From AWTP1-13 sp963820375 (GTDB taxonomy: Bacteria > Pseudomonadota > Alphaproteobacteria > Rhizobiales > Hyphomicrobiaceae): a stretch of 64,000 nucleotides of DNA. The notes below the pieces were generated by a model that was not told the origin of the DNA, did no database searches, and was given only the letters and a program-made list of their open reading frames with translations. The stretch lies in the NCBI GenBank assembly GCA_963820375.1, contig CAWFZX010000032.1, positions 310,001 through 374,000 of the forward strand, in the 5' to 3' direction. Shown here piece after piece: positions 45,205 to 55,655 of this stretch (the stretch's first letter is position 1; each line of letters starts with the position of its first letter). The position numbers and the translations under genes are program-made.

Positions 45205-46074
45205 ATGAGCACGCTCGCTTTCTTTCTCAATCAGGGCGTCAATGCGCTGTCGCAGGCGGCATTGCTTTTCTTCTTAGGGGTCGGGCTTACGCTGATCTTC
45301 GGCATCATGCGCATCGTCAATTTCGCGCATGGTGCCCTCTACATGCTGGGCGCCTTCATGGGTTACTCCCTGGTACGGTGGACCGGTAATTTCTGGATTG
45401 CGCTGGCATTGGCTCCGATCCTGGTCGGCTTGATCGGCACGACCTTCGAGCTGGTAATCCTACGCCGGCTTTACCGGCGGGACGCACACGCCTTCCTGAT
45501 GGTGACCTTCGGTCTCGCCCTGGTTGTCACCGAGGCTGTTCGCCTGCTCTGGGGTCCCGATGCGCTGCAGGTGCCGCCCCCTAAACCGCTCTCGGGCGTC
45601 GTCTTCCTGCTGGGCGAGCCGTTTCCAACCTACCGGCTATTCCTTGCCGCCGCCGGTGCCGTGATGGCGATCGCCATCTGGCAGCTGCTCGAGCGCACCC
45701 GACTCGGCCTTTTGATACGCGCCACCTCGCAGAACGCCGAAATGGTGCACGCGCTTGGCATCGATGTCGGCCTGGTGCGTTCGGGCGTGTTCGGCATCGG
45801 TTGCGGCCTAGCGGCCCTCGGCGGCGTTCTGGCTGCACCGCTCGTTACGGCATCACACGGCATGGCAGCAAGCGTGATCATCGATGCCTTTGTCATCGTC
45901 ATCATCGGTGGCATGGGCAGCTTCCTCGGCTCACTGATCGGGGCACTGCTCATCGCCTTCGTGCAGGTGTTCGGCAACTACTACCTGCCGGACTTCGCTC
46001 TGGCATTCATGTACCTTGTCATGCTGCTCGTGCTGGTAGTGCGGCCTGGCGGCCTGCTCGGCAAGGAGGCATGA
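45205..46074 (+). CDS. livH: Liv2 ABC transporter permease (LivH family)
   Basis: 289 residues, hydrophobic, with VGLTLIFGIMRIVNFAHGALYMLG diagnostic of LivH in its core (IVNFAHG) and the usual second half IDAFVIVIIGGMGSFLGS. ATG 45205 follows a short GAGAGCAC site. It partners LivM, whose gene starts four bases after this stop. Confidence 0.95.
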   Translation: MSTLAFFLNQGVNALSQAALLFFLGVGLTLIFGIMRIVNFAHGALYMLGAFMGYSLVRWTGNFWIALALAPILVGLIGTTFELVILRRLYRRDAHAFLMVTFGLALVVTEAVRLLWGPDALQVPPPKPLSGVVFLLGEPFPTYRLFLAAAGAVMAIAIWQLLERTRLGLLIRATSQNAEMVHALGIDVGLVRSGVFGIGCGLAALGGVLAAPLVTASHGMAASVIIDAFVIVIIGGMGSFLGSLIGALLIAFVQVFGNYYLPDFALAFMYLVMLLVLVVRPGGLLGKEA

Positions 46075-46078
46075 GGCG

Positions 46079-47044
46079 ATGCGCTGGTCGAGGCTCCTAG
46101 GTCTCGCGGTCGTCGCGTTGCTGATCGCCGCTCCGCTCGGGCTACCCGCATTCGCAATGACGCTACTCACCGAGCTCGTGATCCTCGGTCTGTTTGCCAT
46201 GAGCCTCGATCTGATGGTCGGCTATACGCGGCTGGTATCATTTGGGCATGTGGCCGCCTATGGTTTTGGCGCCTACGCCTCCGGCTACCTGTTGCTCAAC
46301 ACCTCGATACCACTGCCGTTCGTGGTGTTGCTCGCCGCGCTGATGACCGGCACTGGCGCCATCGGCGTCGGATGGGTGTGCACGCTTGCGACCGGTGTGT
46401 CATTTTCAATGCTGACGCTGGCGTTCGCTCAGCTGCTTTATGCGATTGCCTTCAAATGGACGTCCGTCACGGGTGGCTCGGATGGTCTTGCCGGCATTCC
46501 GCGTCGGGTGGGGCCCATGGGTCTCACGTTGCTGACCACCAAGACGGGCTTTTACTACTTTGCTCTTGCCTGTCTGATCGGATCATTCTTGCTGTGCCGG
46601 CAGCTCGTATCCTCACCCTTCGGCGCGGTACTGCGCGGTATTCGCGAAAACGAGGCCAAAACCCTGGCGCTCGGTTACAACACCCGCCTCTACAAGATCG
46701 CAGTTGTCGCCATCGCCTATGCACTCGGCGGCCTCGCCGGCGCGCTCTATGCGCCCTTTGCTGGTTTCGCCAATACCGAGTTGCTGTTTTGGCTGCTCTC
46801 GGGTCAAGTGCTCATCATGGTGATCGTCGGCGGCTCCGGGACGCTGATCGGGCCGATCCTTGGCGCTGCCTTCTTCCTCTTGCTCGAGCACCAACTCTCC
46901 TCCTACACCGAGGCGTGGGCCCTGTTCTTCGGTTTGGTGTTCATCGGTTTTATCCTGTTTGCTCCCGAAGGCATCTGGGGCCTTCTGACAACACGCTTCA
47001 GGCGTGGCCACGACCCTTTGCGGAAGGGCCACACCCATGCCTGA
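46079..47044 (+). CDS. livM: Liv2 ABC transporter permease (LivM family)
   Basis: 321 residues, about nine hydrophobic segments. SLDLMVGYTRLVSFGHVAAYG is the LivM core; the cytoplasmic coupling loop reads GIRENEAKTLALGYN. The ribosome site GGAGGCATGAGGCG overlaps the livH end. The C-terminus overlaps livG by eight bases. Confidence 0.95.
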   Translation: MRWSRLLGLAVVALLIAAPLGLPAFAMTLLTELVILGLFAMSLDLMVGYTRLVSFGHVAAYGFGAYASGYLLLNTSIPLPFVVLLAALMTGTGAIGVGWVCTLATGVSFSMLTLAFAQLLYAIAFKWTSVTGGSDGLAGIPRRVGPMGLTLLTTKTGFYYFALACLIGSFLLCRQLVSSPFGAVLRGIRENEAKTLALGYNTRLYKIAVVAIAYALGGLAGALYAPFAGFANTELLFWLLSGQVLIMVIVGGSGTLIGPILGAAFFLLLEHQLSSYTEAWALFFGLVFIGFILFAPEGIWGLLTTRFRRGHDPLRKGHTHA

Positions 47045-47840
47045 CCCCGGCACCACGCCGACGGGCGAGACCGCAGAGGCGCCGCCCGCCGCCCAGCTGG
47101 TGGAGCTGGTCGGCCTCACGCGGCGATACGGGGCACTAATTGCCGTCGACAACGTCGACATGCAGGTCTTAAGCGGCGAGATTCGCGCCATTATTGGACC
47201 CAACGGTGCGGGGAAGACAACGCTGTTCCATTTGATCACGGGCATCGTCAAGCCGAGCGCCGGCAGCGTGCGCTTTGCAGGCGAAGACATTACGGGTCAA
47301 GCCGCGCACGCCATCTGCCAGCGCGGCGTATCGAGAACCTTTCAGCTTACCTCGCTGTTTCCCGAGATGACGGCACGCGAGAACGCGCGGCTCGCGGCGC
47401 AGTCGCGCAATCGGCGGCGGTGGCTGCCGTTCGGCGGCAGCAGCGTGTTCTTGGAGGCGCAAAATGCCGGCGACGCAGCGCTGGAGCTGCTGGGCCTCAC
47501 TGACGTTGCAAGCCGGCCCGCCGGTCTGCTCAGTCACGGAGACCAACGGCTTCTCGAGGTGGCGATGGCAATGGCACAGCAGCCCAAAGTGCTTCTGCTC
47601 GATGAGCCGACGCAGGGTCTTTCGGTCGAGGAAACAGCGCAAGCCGTAGAAACGCTGGCTGGGTTCCTCGACAAATCGCGGGTGACCGCGCTGCTGGTCG
47701 AGCACGACATGGAAGTGGTCTTCCGGTTGGCCCACAAGATAACGGTGCTGCACCGTGGCGCCGTCATTGCCGACGGAGCACCCTTGGCGGTGAAGGCCGA
47801 TCCGCGTGTGCAGGAGGCTTACCTCGGAGGCATCGATTAA
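47037..47840 (+). CDS. livG: Liv2 ABC transporter ATP-binding protein (LivG family)
   Basis: 267 residues. Walker A GPNGAGKTT near residue 55, a divergent signature LLSHGDQRLLEVAMAMA, Walker B VLLLDEPTQGLS and LVEHDMEVVFRLA. A 20-residue N-terminal extension rich in Thr, Glu and Ala precedes the domain. ATG 47037 overlaps the livM stop and the gene's last base is the first base of livF. Confidence 0.95.
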   Translation: MPDPGTTPTGETAEAPPAAQLVELVGLTRRYGALIAVDNVDMQVLSGEIRAIIGPNGAGKTTLFHLITGIVKPSAGSVRFAGEDITGQAAHAICQRGVSRTFQLTSLFPEMTARENARLAAQSRNRRRWLPFGGSSVFLEAQNAGDAALELLGLTDVASRPAGLLSHGDQRLLEVAMAMAQQPKVLLLDEPTQGLSVEETAQAVETLAGFLDKSRVTALLVEHDMEVVFRLAHKITVLHRGAVIADGAPLAVKADPRVQEAYLGGID

Positions 47841-48535
47841 TGCTCAGCCTTCGCGGCCTCAATACGCACTATGGTGCCAGCCACATCCTGCAAGGCGTCG
47901 ATCTTGAGCTGACAAAAGGCCGCATTGCGGCCGTGCTTGGCCGCAACGGCGTTGGCAAGACGACGACCGTGAAGACGATCATGGGCTTCGTGCACCCGAG
48001 CGCGGGCTCGGTGGAACTGGAGGGTGGGTCGATCACGGCCTGGGCGCCGCACCGTGTGGCGCGCGCCGGCGTGGCTTACGTGCCGGAAGGGCGGCTGATA
48101 TTCCCCGATCTTACGGTCGTCGAGAATATCCGCGTCGCCGAACGAGCCCCAGCACAGGCCTGGCCGCTCAGCCGGTTGCTCGCGCTTTTCCCCTCGCTTG
48201 GCGAGCGGCAACGCCACCGGGGGTCGCAGCTCTCGGGTGGCGAGCAGCAAATGCTGGCAATCGCACGTGCCCTTGTCAGCGACCCCAAGGTGCTGCTGCT
48301 CGACGAGCCGAGCCAGGGCCTCGCGCCACTAGTCATACGCGAGCTGGCGGGGATCATTCGATTGCTGCGCGACGCCGGGGTTACCATTCTGTTGATCGAG
48401 CAGAACTTGAAGCTTGCCGAAGTGGTCGCCGACGAGTTGCACATCATGGCGAAGGGCCGGATCGTCTACTCGGCCGATCCCCAGCGTTTCCGGGCCGAGG
48501 AAGAGCACGTCCGCTCGCGATATCTGACGGTGTGA
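47840..48535 (+). CDS. livF: Liv2 ABC transporter ATP-binding protein (LivF family)
   Basis: 231 residues. Walker A GRNGVGKTT near residue 33, the LivF segment YVPEGRLIFPDLTVVEN, signature LSGGEQQMLAIARAL and Walker B VLLLDEPSQGLAP. It starts on the last base of livG (TAATG). Last gene of the cluster that begins at 40462. Confidence 0.95.
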   Translation: MLSLRGLNTHYGASHILQGVDLELTKGRIAAVLGRNGVGKTTTVKTIMGFVHPSAGSVELEGGSITAWAPHRVARAGVAYVPEGRLIFPDLTVVENIRVAERAPAQAWPLSRLLALFPSLGERQRHRGSQLSGGEQQMLAIARALVSDPKVLLLDEPSQGLAPLVIRELAGIIRLLRDAGVTILLIEQNLKLAEVVADELHIMAKGRIVYSADPQRFRAEEEHVRSRYLTV

Positions 48536-49345
48536 GTTCGGCCGGATCGCCGTGCACCCTGCCTGGCACCAGGGCCACGGCCCAGTCCGTCTCGCCAACC
48601 CCCAGACCCGGACGGCTGCGAAAATGATCTGAATAGGCCCGCAACGTTACCGCCCCCACCCAGGCTGCGCGTAAAAGTCCACGCGGGGTCGCCGTGCTGA
48701 AGGAGATCAACAACGCGAACGGTCTTGACCCCCTGCGCTTTATGCTGCAGGCTGCCTGATACACAGATTTTTCGCCGAAGCTGGAGATGGTCCCACCGCA
48801 GCGGTGGGAAAAAACCTTCTCTGCGGAACTCTGAGGCTCTATATCCCCCCTGGTGCCGCGGACCTCTTCGTTCATTGTTCCCGCCCCATCGGGACTGGAC
48901 GCCCGTTCCTCGACGGGCGACGGCTGGCTGCATGAGGCTGACGCGGAGGCTGTCATGTTGGCGCTTGCCGGCAGGCAAGACGGCTCAAGCGCCTTCTGCG
49001 CGCGGGCGAGCGGCCCAAACAACCTGAGCGGCATCGATCGCATCGAGCTCAATGGGAAGGAGCAACCGCCGCTGTTGGCTGGCCTGCGGTGCAAAGCCGG
49101 CAATGCTCCCGCATCGGCTCATATCCGGCCCGCGGAGGCGTCTCAGACCATGGGGCAGCTTCACCGGCAATGCCGGCGCCACCGCCACGGGAGCCTGCTC
49201 TTAAGGCAGAACGAGGCATTGTCCAATCCCGGCCGGAGCAATTGGGCGAAGCCGACGCGGGTGGCGGCCGTGGGACGACAAGGCTACCGGCGATCCATTT
49301 GGCACGCTGAGGACTACGCAGAGCGGCACCTTCACGGGAGCGCGC
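48536..49345. other. Gene-free region after Liv2
   Basis: 810 bases without a gene I can support. A hairpin TCCCACCG-CAG-CGGTGGGA lies at 48791-48809, followed on the plus strand by six A residues. Long frames on both strands (up to about 219 codons) are mutually overlapping and lack ribosome sites. Confidence 0.4.
48791..48809. repeat. Short perfect hairpin
   Basis: TCCCACCG and CGGTGGGA with a three-base loop. The flanking run is A on the plus strand, so as drawn it is not an intrinsic terminator for livF, which ends 255 bases upstream. Confidence 0.4.
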
Positions 49346-51121
49346 ATGACACCTGACATCGCCGCCTGTTTGGCAATCCTTGCCGTCGCCGTCTTGCTGT
49401 TCGCCTGGGACCGGGTGGCTGCTGACGTCGTTGCCCTTGGCGTGATGCTGGCGGTGATCGCGACCGGATTGCTGCCCACAGACCAGGCATTTGCCGGCTT
49501 CAGTAGCGACACGGTCATGATGATCCTGGGGTTACTCGTGATGTCGGCCGGCCTGATCCAGACCGGGGTGGTGGAGATTGCCGGACGCTATGTTTTCGAC
49601 CTTGCCGGAAGAAACGCGGCGGTCTTTCTGCCCGTGATCATGCTGGCGGTGGCGGCCGTGTCGGCGTTCATGAGCAACACCGCTGCCACCGCATTCTTTG
49701 TGCCTCTCGTCATCGGCTACGCCAGCAGGATTGGCGTCAGCCCATCGAGGTTTCTGCTGCCGCTGGCGTTCTCCTCGATTCTGACCAGCTCCGTCACCCT
49801 GATCAGCACCTCGACCAATCTGGTGGTGAGTGATCTCCTGACGCGCTACCAGCAGCCGCCGATGGGCATGTTCGAACTGGCGCCCGTCGGTATTCCGATC
49901 GCCGTCGTCGGCATCCTCTACGTTTGGATTGTCGGCGTGCGCCTGATACCGCAACGCGAGAACCAGAAGGCCGAAGCAGCAATCGGGCAGCGCAAGTATC
50001 AGGCAGATGTGGTGATCGGCGAGACGAGCCCGTTAATCGGCAAATCGCTCAAGGACGCCAAGATTGACGGCGATGCAGGGCTCACGGTCGTCAAGCTCAT
50101 TCGCGGCGAAGAGGCAATGCGCGGTGACAAGAAGCTAGCCGATATCGAGCTGCAGTCTGGGGACGAACTATTCATCGCAGGTCTGCGCACCGATCTGCTC
50201 AAGATCAAGGACATCACCGGCCTCGATTTCAAGGCCGACGTCCATTTGGCGGAGCCTGACGAGGACAAGCAGCGGAGCACGATCGTGGAAGGCGTGCTGC
50301 TGCCACGCTCGCCCCTGATCGGCCAAAGCCTGAGAAGCCTGGAATTCAAGGAGCGCTATGGTTTGCAGGTGCTTGCCATGCATCGTGCGGGGCGGATACC
50401 CCGATCGATCAGTTCGGCCCGTCTGCGGATGGGCGACGTTCTGCTCCTGCAGGGAACGCCCGAAGATGTCAAAGCGCTGGAGAGGGGCAACTTGTTCAAC
50501 ATCTTCGGCGGCGTGGAAACGCAACGGCTCAATTACTCGCGTGCACCGCTCGCCGCAGCGATCTTCCTGGCAGCAATCGTGGCGGTGACCTTTAAGCTCG
50601 CATCGCTGCCAGTGGCAATGCTGGGGGGCGCCTTCACCATGCTGCTTGTCCGCTGCTTGTCTCCTGAGGAAGCCTACCGCCAGGTCGAATGGAAGGCGCT
50701 GATCTTGATCGGTGCGCTGTTGTCGCTCGGGGCCGCCATGGAGTCGAGCGGTGCCGGTAAGTATCTCGCGCAGCAACTTATTAGCATCGTCGGCGCCGAA
50801 AGCCGCCTTGGCTTGCTCAGCTGCTTTTTTGTTTTGACCGTGGCGCTGACACAGCCGATGTCCAACCAGGCTGCAGCCTTGGTGGTGGTGCCGATAGCCA
50901 TGCAAACCGGCATTGAGATCGGCGTCGACCCCCGCGGCTTCGGCATGATGGTCGCCGTGGCGGCCAGCTGTTCTTATCTGACACCACTCGAACCGTCTTG
51001 CCTGATGGTCTATGGACCGGGCAAGTATCAGTTCTCCGATTTCTTCAAGGTTGGAGCGCCACTGACTGTGCTGATCTACGGCTTGGCAATCGTCCTGATT
51101 CCGCGGCTTTGGCCGATGTGA
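49346..51121 (+). CDS. SLC13/ArsB-type permease with two RCK_C domains
   Basis: 591 residues. The N- and C-terminal halves (1-200 and 400-591) are membrane segments of the ion-transporter superfamily, with the conserved FMSNTAATAFFVPLV and TQPMSNQAAALVVVPI hairpins typical of sodium/sulfate-dicarboxylate symporters. The middle (about 210-385) has two TrkA-C/RCK_C domains (ETSPLIGKSLKDAKI with GDELFIAG, and RSPLIGQSLRSLEF with GDVLLLQG), which bind ligands and gate transport. It resembles SAC1/YfbS-type sulfate or anion transporters. ATG 49346 follows GGGAG. Monogenic; a strong hairpin follows. Confidence 0.92.
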   Translation: MTPDIAACLAILAVAVLLFAWDRVAADVVALGVMLAVIATGLLPTDQAFAGFSSDTVMMILGLLVMSAGLIQTGVVEIAGRYVFDLAGRNAAVFLPVIMLAVAAVSAFMSNTAATAFFVPLVIGYASRIGVSPSRFLLPLAFSSILTSSVTLISTSTNLVVSDLLTRYQQPPMGMFELAPVGIPIAVVGILYVWIVGVRLIPQRENQKAEAAIGQRKYQADVVIGETSPLIGKSLKDAKIDGDAGLTVVKLIRGEEAMRGDKKLADIELQSGDELFIAGLRTDLLKIKDITGLDFKADVHLAEPDEDKQRSTIVEGVLLPRSPLIGQSLRSLEFKERYGLQVLAMHRAGRIPRSISSARLRMGDVLLLQGTPEDVKALERGNLFNIFGGVETQRLNYSRAPLAAAIFLAAIVAVTFKLASLPVAMLGGAFTMLLVRCLSPEEAYRQVEWKALILIGALLSLGAAMESSGAGKYLAQQLISIVGAESRLGLLSCFFVLTVALTQPMSNQAAALVVVPIAMQTGIEIGVDPRGFGMMVAVAASCSYLTPLEPSCLMVYGPGKYQFSDFFKVGAPLTVLIYGLAIVLIPRLWPM

Positions 51122-51155
51122 GCGCGGTGTCGCCGAGTGCTCCCGGCACGCTAGC

Positions 51156-51180
51156 GGTCCGTGTCCATGGGACACGGACC
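51156..51180 (+). terminator. Hairpin terminator after the SLC13-type permease
   Basis: GGTCCGTGTCC and GGACACGGACC form a perfect 11-base stem with loop ATG, 34 bases after the stop. There is no long T-run; TTTTT occurs about 15 bases further on. Confidence 0.6.
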
Positions 51181-51223
51181 ATCATGTCGACTGAATTTTT
51201 GCCTTTGTGGTCTCGCTCAGTCC

Positions 51224-51685
51224 CTACTCAGGACGCCCACCAAGATCCAGCTTGTCCATCACGCCCCACCAGGCAGGCGAGCCCACCGGATACACGTTGG
51301 GAAGGGCGTACTCAATGGCCGGGACCACGCGTCTGATAGGCGCCGCGCCATAGCCGTAAGCGGAGGGCGCATACACGGGAGCAAGGCCAAGGCTCTCAAC
51401 GTAGGAGGGAGGCGCGACGTTTCCGGACACGACGGGAGGACTAGGGCCGTATGCGCGAGGCGCGACGTAACCGAATACAGGGGGAGCCACATAACCTGAC
51501 GCCCGAGCCCCTCGGTAGCAGTGCCGAACACACCGGTAGGCGACCCGTTTCAGGTCGGCGCCGGCCGCCGGAGTTGACCTGAGCTCGGTTAACGCATTGG
51601 CAAGAGGAGCCGATTGCGCTCCCCCCACTAGCATTGTGAGCGCAGAGAAGCTGGTCGCAGCGATTATCCAACGTTTGGCTGCCAT
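51224..51685 (-). CDS. Exported Tyr/Pro/Ala-rich repeat protein
   Basis: 153 residues. Clear Sec signal peptide (IIAATSFSALTMLVGGAQS then A-P). The mature part has a Cys pair in YRCVRHCYRG and degenerate repeats of the form YVAPP/YVAPR, NVAPP and VYAPSAYGY. Similar small proteins are common in Hyphomicrobiales as hypothetical secreted proteins; the function is unknown, and a cell-surface or envelope role is only a guess. ATG 51685 follows GGGAGGACGAGC. Convergent with the SLC13-type permease. Confidence 0.75.
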   Translation of the reverse strand: MAAKRWIIAATSFSALTMLVGGAQSAPLANALTELRSTPAAGADLKRVAYRCVRHCYRGARASGYVAPPVFGYVAPRAYGPSPPVVSGNVAPPSYVESLGLAPVYAPSAYGYGAAPIRRVVPAIEYALPNVYPVGSPAWWGVMDKLDLGGRPE

Positions 51686-52970
51686 GCTCGTCCTCCCGAT
51701 GCCAGCTATGCGATGGCGTGGTGGTGGTGCCTTCAGCGGTCCGCACGCATTGTCGTCGATGAGGCTCGCGGCGCACTTCAGCGCGCGAAACTAGGCGCTT
51801 CGTTCCACCCGCGTCGATCCAGGACTACCCTAGGTCCAATCCACGAAACTACTGAATGCCGTCGCTTGGTTAAGAACTGGAGGGGAGCCACTGCGACATC
51901 CGAGCACTTGAGTGCGGTGGCGTGCTCGAACTCTTTGCGGAAGGAAATTGCAACCGCCGAAGGGACGATCGGCGGCTTGCTTGCCGCGTCGACATCCGTT
52001 CAATCACGTCAAGCTTGTCTGCCTTGATAAGCGCTCGCCAAGCCACCGGTGCAGCACCAAAGAGGCGATACGAGACGGCAGCCTTCGCACATCATGCCTC
52101 CGGCGTGTCGTCGACGCACAGCGGGGTACGCAGCATCGCGCGCCGCCTGCGCAGAAGACAAATTTCCAAGACATGGCGTTTCTTCCGCGAGAAGCATACT
52201 TGGTCCGGCCATGGCCGGGCGTGACATAGGTGCAGAGGCCAGGCGAAGACAGCGCTGTAGCACTCGCATGCCGCTGTACCAGCCGCGGCGAGGTGCTACA
52301 AAGGCGTCACACGGCTGCAGGGAAAGCGTCCAGAAGCGTGCAAAGTAGACAATGCGCGATGCCGGAGAGCCAGAGCGCTTCCGCGCGACGCGCATGCGTC
52401 ATGAAACTACAGATGGCCCCGCTGCCGAGCACCCTGTCGACAATCGTGGACGTGCACGCGGGCAGTAGCTTTATCAACAACCGCCGCGCGACCCAGCGTC
52501 TGATCCGACTTTGGTCCCATTGCGAAAACTGGCGCTAGGCCTCCGAGCCGACGCCTGCCGCCTCAGGCCCTTTGCGCAAAGAGCGAGCTCGCTTGATGAT
52601 TGTGGCGCTGGCAACGCCGCCAGTTCGTCCCACAACTCGAGCCGTGGCACTTTCGCGCCTGGCTTGCACGCCCGTCGGGAGCCCTTTTTTTGCGGCTCGG
52701 ACACCCTTCGGGCCGGGCTGGTGGCGTTAGGCAAACATTGCCCCGCCGGGCATGGCCAATGGTCGCCTGTTGGCCTCTTACCCTCTGAATTTCGGTACGA
52801 AAGATCTTAGCACGAAGGTCCGCAGCAGCTGACCCTGCGTGAGGTGTAAGCCTATGCCGAAGTCTGCAAAGGGTTTCCGATAGGCGTAGCCCATGGTGTG
52901 AGGCCGGGGGCGGTCGCTCGCGCGACGCGAACCGGGTCTCATGGGACGCGCATTGACTTAGGGGTCGAAC
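51686..52970. other. Gene-free region
   Basis: About 1.3 kb without a supported gene between the exported repeat protein and the multicopper oxidase. Both strands have several frames of 60-130 codons with mutually exclusive, low-complexity content. No insertion sequence ends or tRNA-like fold were recognised. It must hold the promoter of the multicopper oxidase. Confidence 0.4.
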
Positions 52971-55302
52971 ATGTACCTGCCGAAGGACGCATCACGCAGC
53001 CGCGTTAGGGAAGCCCTCAAGGCACGTGAAAACCGTCTAGAAATTGTGCGCGCCCTATCAACCGGACAGGTGACGCGGCGGGAACTGTTCAGGTGGGGCC
53101 TTTTCACGAGCAGCGGCTTGCTGGCCTGGAAAAGCGGCCTTAACGTCTATGCCCCGAGCGCCTACGGTCAGGTTCCGACCGGCACCCCGCGCAGCCCGCT
53201 GTTTGGCGCCCGCAAGTTCACCCAACCTTTCCACCGGCTGGACGTGCCGGTGCCAATGGCCCTCACCCGCAGCACCAGCGGCGATGCCGTGTTTCCCGCC
53301 GGTTCGGGTGAACGCGCCGCCAAGCGGCTTTCCTATCACAACGATTTCAATGCCTGGAAAGCAGCCAATCAGAGCCAGCCCACCAGCGCCAACCCGTTTT
53401 GCAATCCCATCACCAAGCGCGGACCGGTGGAGGGGCGCCCGCACGGCGAGGCCTTCGCGCATCAACGCTGGGACGAATTCTTTCCCAAGGTCGGCTATGT
53501 CCTTTCGCTCTCCGAATGCGACGCGGGCTATGGGCTCCACCCGGCGTTTCCCTTCCAGGAGCCCAACAGCATCTGGACTTATGGCGTCGGCAAGAACGCG
53601 CGCGGCCATATGCCGCCGCTGCTGATCAAGGCGCGCTACAGCGAGCCGCTCCTCGTGCGGGTCTATAACAACCTGAAGGATCCTGAACTGCCCGAGTACC
53701 TGGGCCAGGACCTGAACCGGGGCTTTGGCCGCTGCGAAACCCAGCTGCATTTCCACAACGCCCACAACGGCGCCGAAAGCGATGGCGCCTCCAACGTGCA
53801 TCACTTCCCCGGCACCTTTTACGACTATCGCTGGAGCACGACCTTGGCCCGGCGCGACAAGATCAACACCGGCGGCACCATCAAGAAGGCCTCGGGTCCC
53901 AACGGCACCGGCGGCTTGAACTACGTCCCCGGCGACTTTCGCGAGCTGCAGGGCAGCATGTGGGCGCATGACCACCGCTTCTTCTTCACCGCCGAGAACG
54001 TCTACAAGGGCAATTTCATGGCGGTGAACTATTACAGCGGGCCTGATCGCGGCAACGAGAAGACTGACCGACGGGGTCAATCTCAAGCTGCCGAGTGGCA
54101 GCCTGTTGGACTGGGGCAATGTCGACTTTGACGTCAATATCGTCATTCACGACTATGCAACCGCCGCCGACGGCCAATGTTTCTTCGACATTTTCACCAC
54201 CGACGGCTTCCTGGGCGATCTTTTGTGCGTCAACATGCAGTACGCCCCGTTCATGGAGGTGCTGCCCAGGAAGTACCGCTTCCGCCTCCTCAATGCCTGC
54301 ATGTCGCGTTTCATCAAGCTGGCGCTATCCTGGAATTGGACAGCGGTACCGTTCCAGTTCATTGCCAACGACGGCAATCTGGTCGTGAACCCGATCGATC
54401 TGCTGGAGCTGGACGAGCAGGGCAGTGCCGAGCGCTACGACATCGTCGTCGATTTCTCCAGGTTCCGCATCGGCGATCGCGTCTATCTCGTCAACCTGCT
54501 GCAGCAGCGCGACGGGCGCAAGCCGGACGAGGCGCTGACGCTGCGCGACGCCATGATCGGCGTTCCCGACAAGGATCCCACCGTCGGCCCGCTCATGGAG
54601 TTCCGCATCGTCAGTTCCGTCAACAGCGTCGACGTGCCGGGCTACGTGCACAAGTCTACAACCCTCGACAAGAGCGTGGTGCCGACCGCGCTCACGCAGC
54701 AGATCCCGATCGTTGCCCCGGTGCGCACGCGGGTGGTTGAGTTCGGCCGGTCGGGACCGGGCGACTCCCGCAACCCCAGCACAGGTCAGTGTACGCCCGA
54801 CTGCGCCGAGACGGCGACGTTCCCCTGGACCATCAAAATCAACGGCGAGGATGCGCATTCCTTCAATGCCAATCGCATAGGCCTGCTGATCCCGAAACCG
54901 GGCGAGATCGAACACTGGACCTACATCAACGGCGGCGGCGGTTGGGACCATCCGATCCACCTGCATTTCGAGGAAGGCATCACCATGAACCGCGGGGGCG
55001 CATCCTTCCCGGCAACCGAGAACCTGGTGCGCAAGGACGTCTGGCGGTTGCGCCCCGAGGGCAGGGTGCAGTTCCAAGTGCAGTTCGGCGAGTACGGCGG
55101 CTCCTATGTGAACCACTGCCACAACACGGTGCACGAGGACTTCGCCATGCTGATGCGCATCCAACTGCTCGGCAAAACCGGCACGCCGCAGGCGGCCATC
55201 ACGCTCACGCCCAATCCTACCCGCGACGGCGTCAGCTTCACCACGCCGGAGGTCCTGCCCGAGGGCGATCCGCGCGTCACCCAGACCGCGAGTTCTGGCT
55301 AA
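52971..55302 (+). pseudogene. Multicopper oxidase, Tat-exported, split by a single-base frameshift
   Basis: The first frame (52971-54131) carries a twin-arginine signal (VTRRELFRWGLF, about residues 35-46), the first histidine cluster CETQLHFHNAHNG and the second SMWAHDHRFFFTAEN. It then drifts into unrelated residues after GNEKTD near 54068. The second frame, open from 54028, continues exactly where it should with DGVNLKLPSG. It carries the C-terminal copper ligands WDHPIHLHFEEG and YVNHCHNTVHEDFAMLM, with Met as likely axial type 1 ligand. Dropping one C of the CC at 54068-54069 gives a single frame of 776 residues ending at 55302. All four ligand regions are present, so the enzyme (a phenol, bilirubin or metal oxidase type) would be whole if the base is an error. 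Confidence 0.85.
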
Positions 55303-55655
55303 GGGCGTTTACAGCGAAGGTCGCAATTTTGCGACCTTCGGCACATTGGGGCAATGAGGTTTTTGAGCTTTCAGCAGGCCCTTAGATTGCCCAACCCGAG
55401 TCTCTCAGCTCGCCGCGGCCAAGGCTGGCCGGATCGCCAAGACGCTGGTAGCTGATCAGCACGGGAACACCTACCCGGGCGCGAAGAACGCATGCACCAG
55501 CCAGCTCCGCAGGCCCGCGCTGCGGCAGCGAGCGTATGCACAAGCTCAGCGAGGATCTGACCGAGGCGGCCACGCGCCTATTGCAGTTCGCTGTTGCGAC
55601 GTGCTCGGTACCGTTCCGAATTTCGCCCGTGAAAAACAGCCGCCCGTCCGGCAGT
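55303..55655. other. Region between the multicopper oxidase and the lectin-like gene
   Basis: 353 bases between convergent genes. Apart from the terminator hairpin at 55315-55340 nothing was recognised. Confidence 0.4.
55315..55340 (+). terminator. Hairpin terminator after the multicopper oxidase
   Basis: CGAAGGTCGCA and TGCGACCTTCG form a perfect 11-base stem with loop ATTT, 12 bases after the stop. The strong, well-placed stem supports a terminator although no T-run follows. Confidence 0.7.

Noticed and set aside
48853..49356. 167-codon plus-strand frame before the SLC13-type permease
   Set aside because: Overlaps the permease start, has no ribosome site and shows no recognisable pattern.
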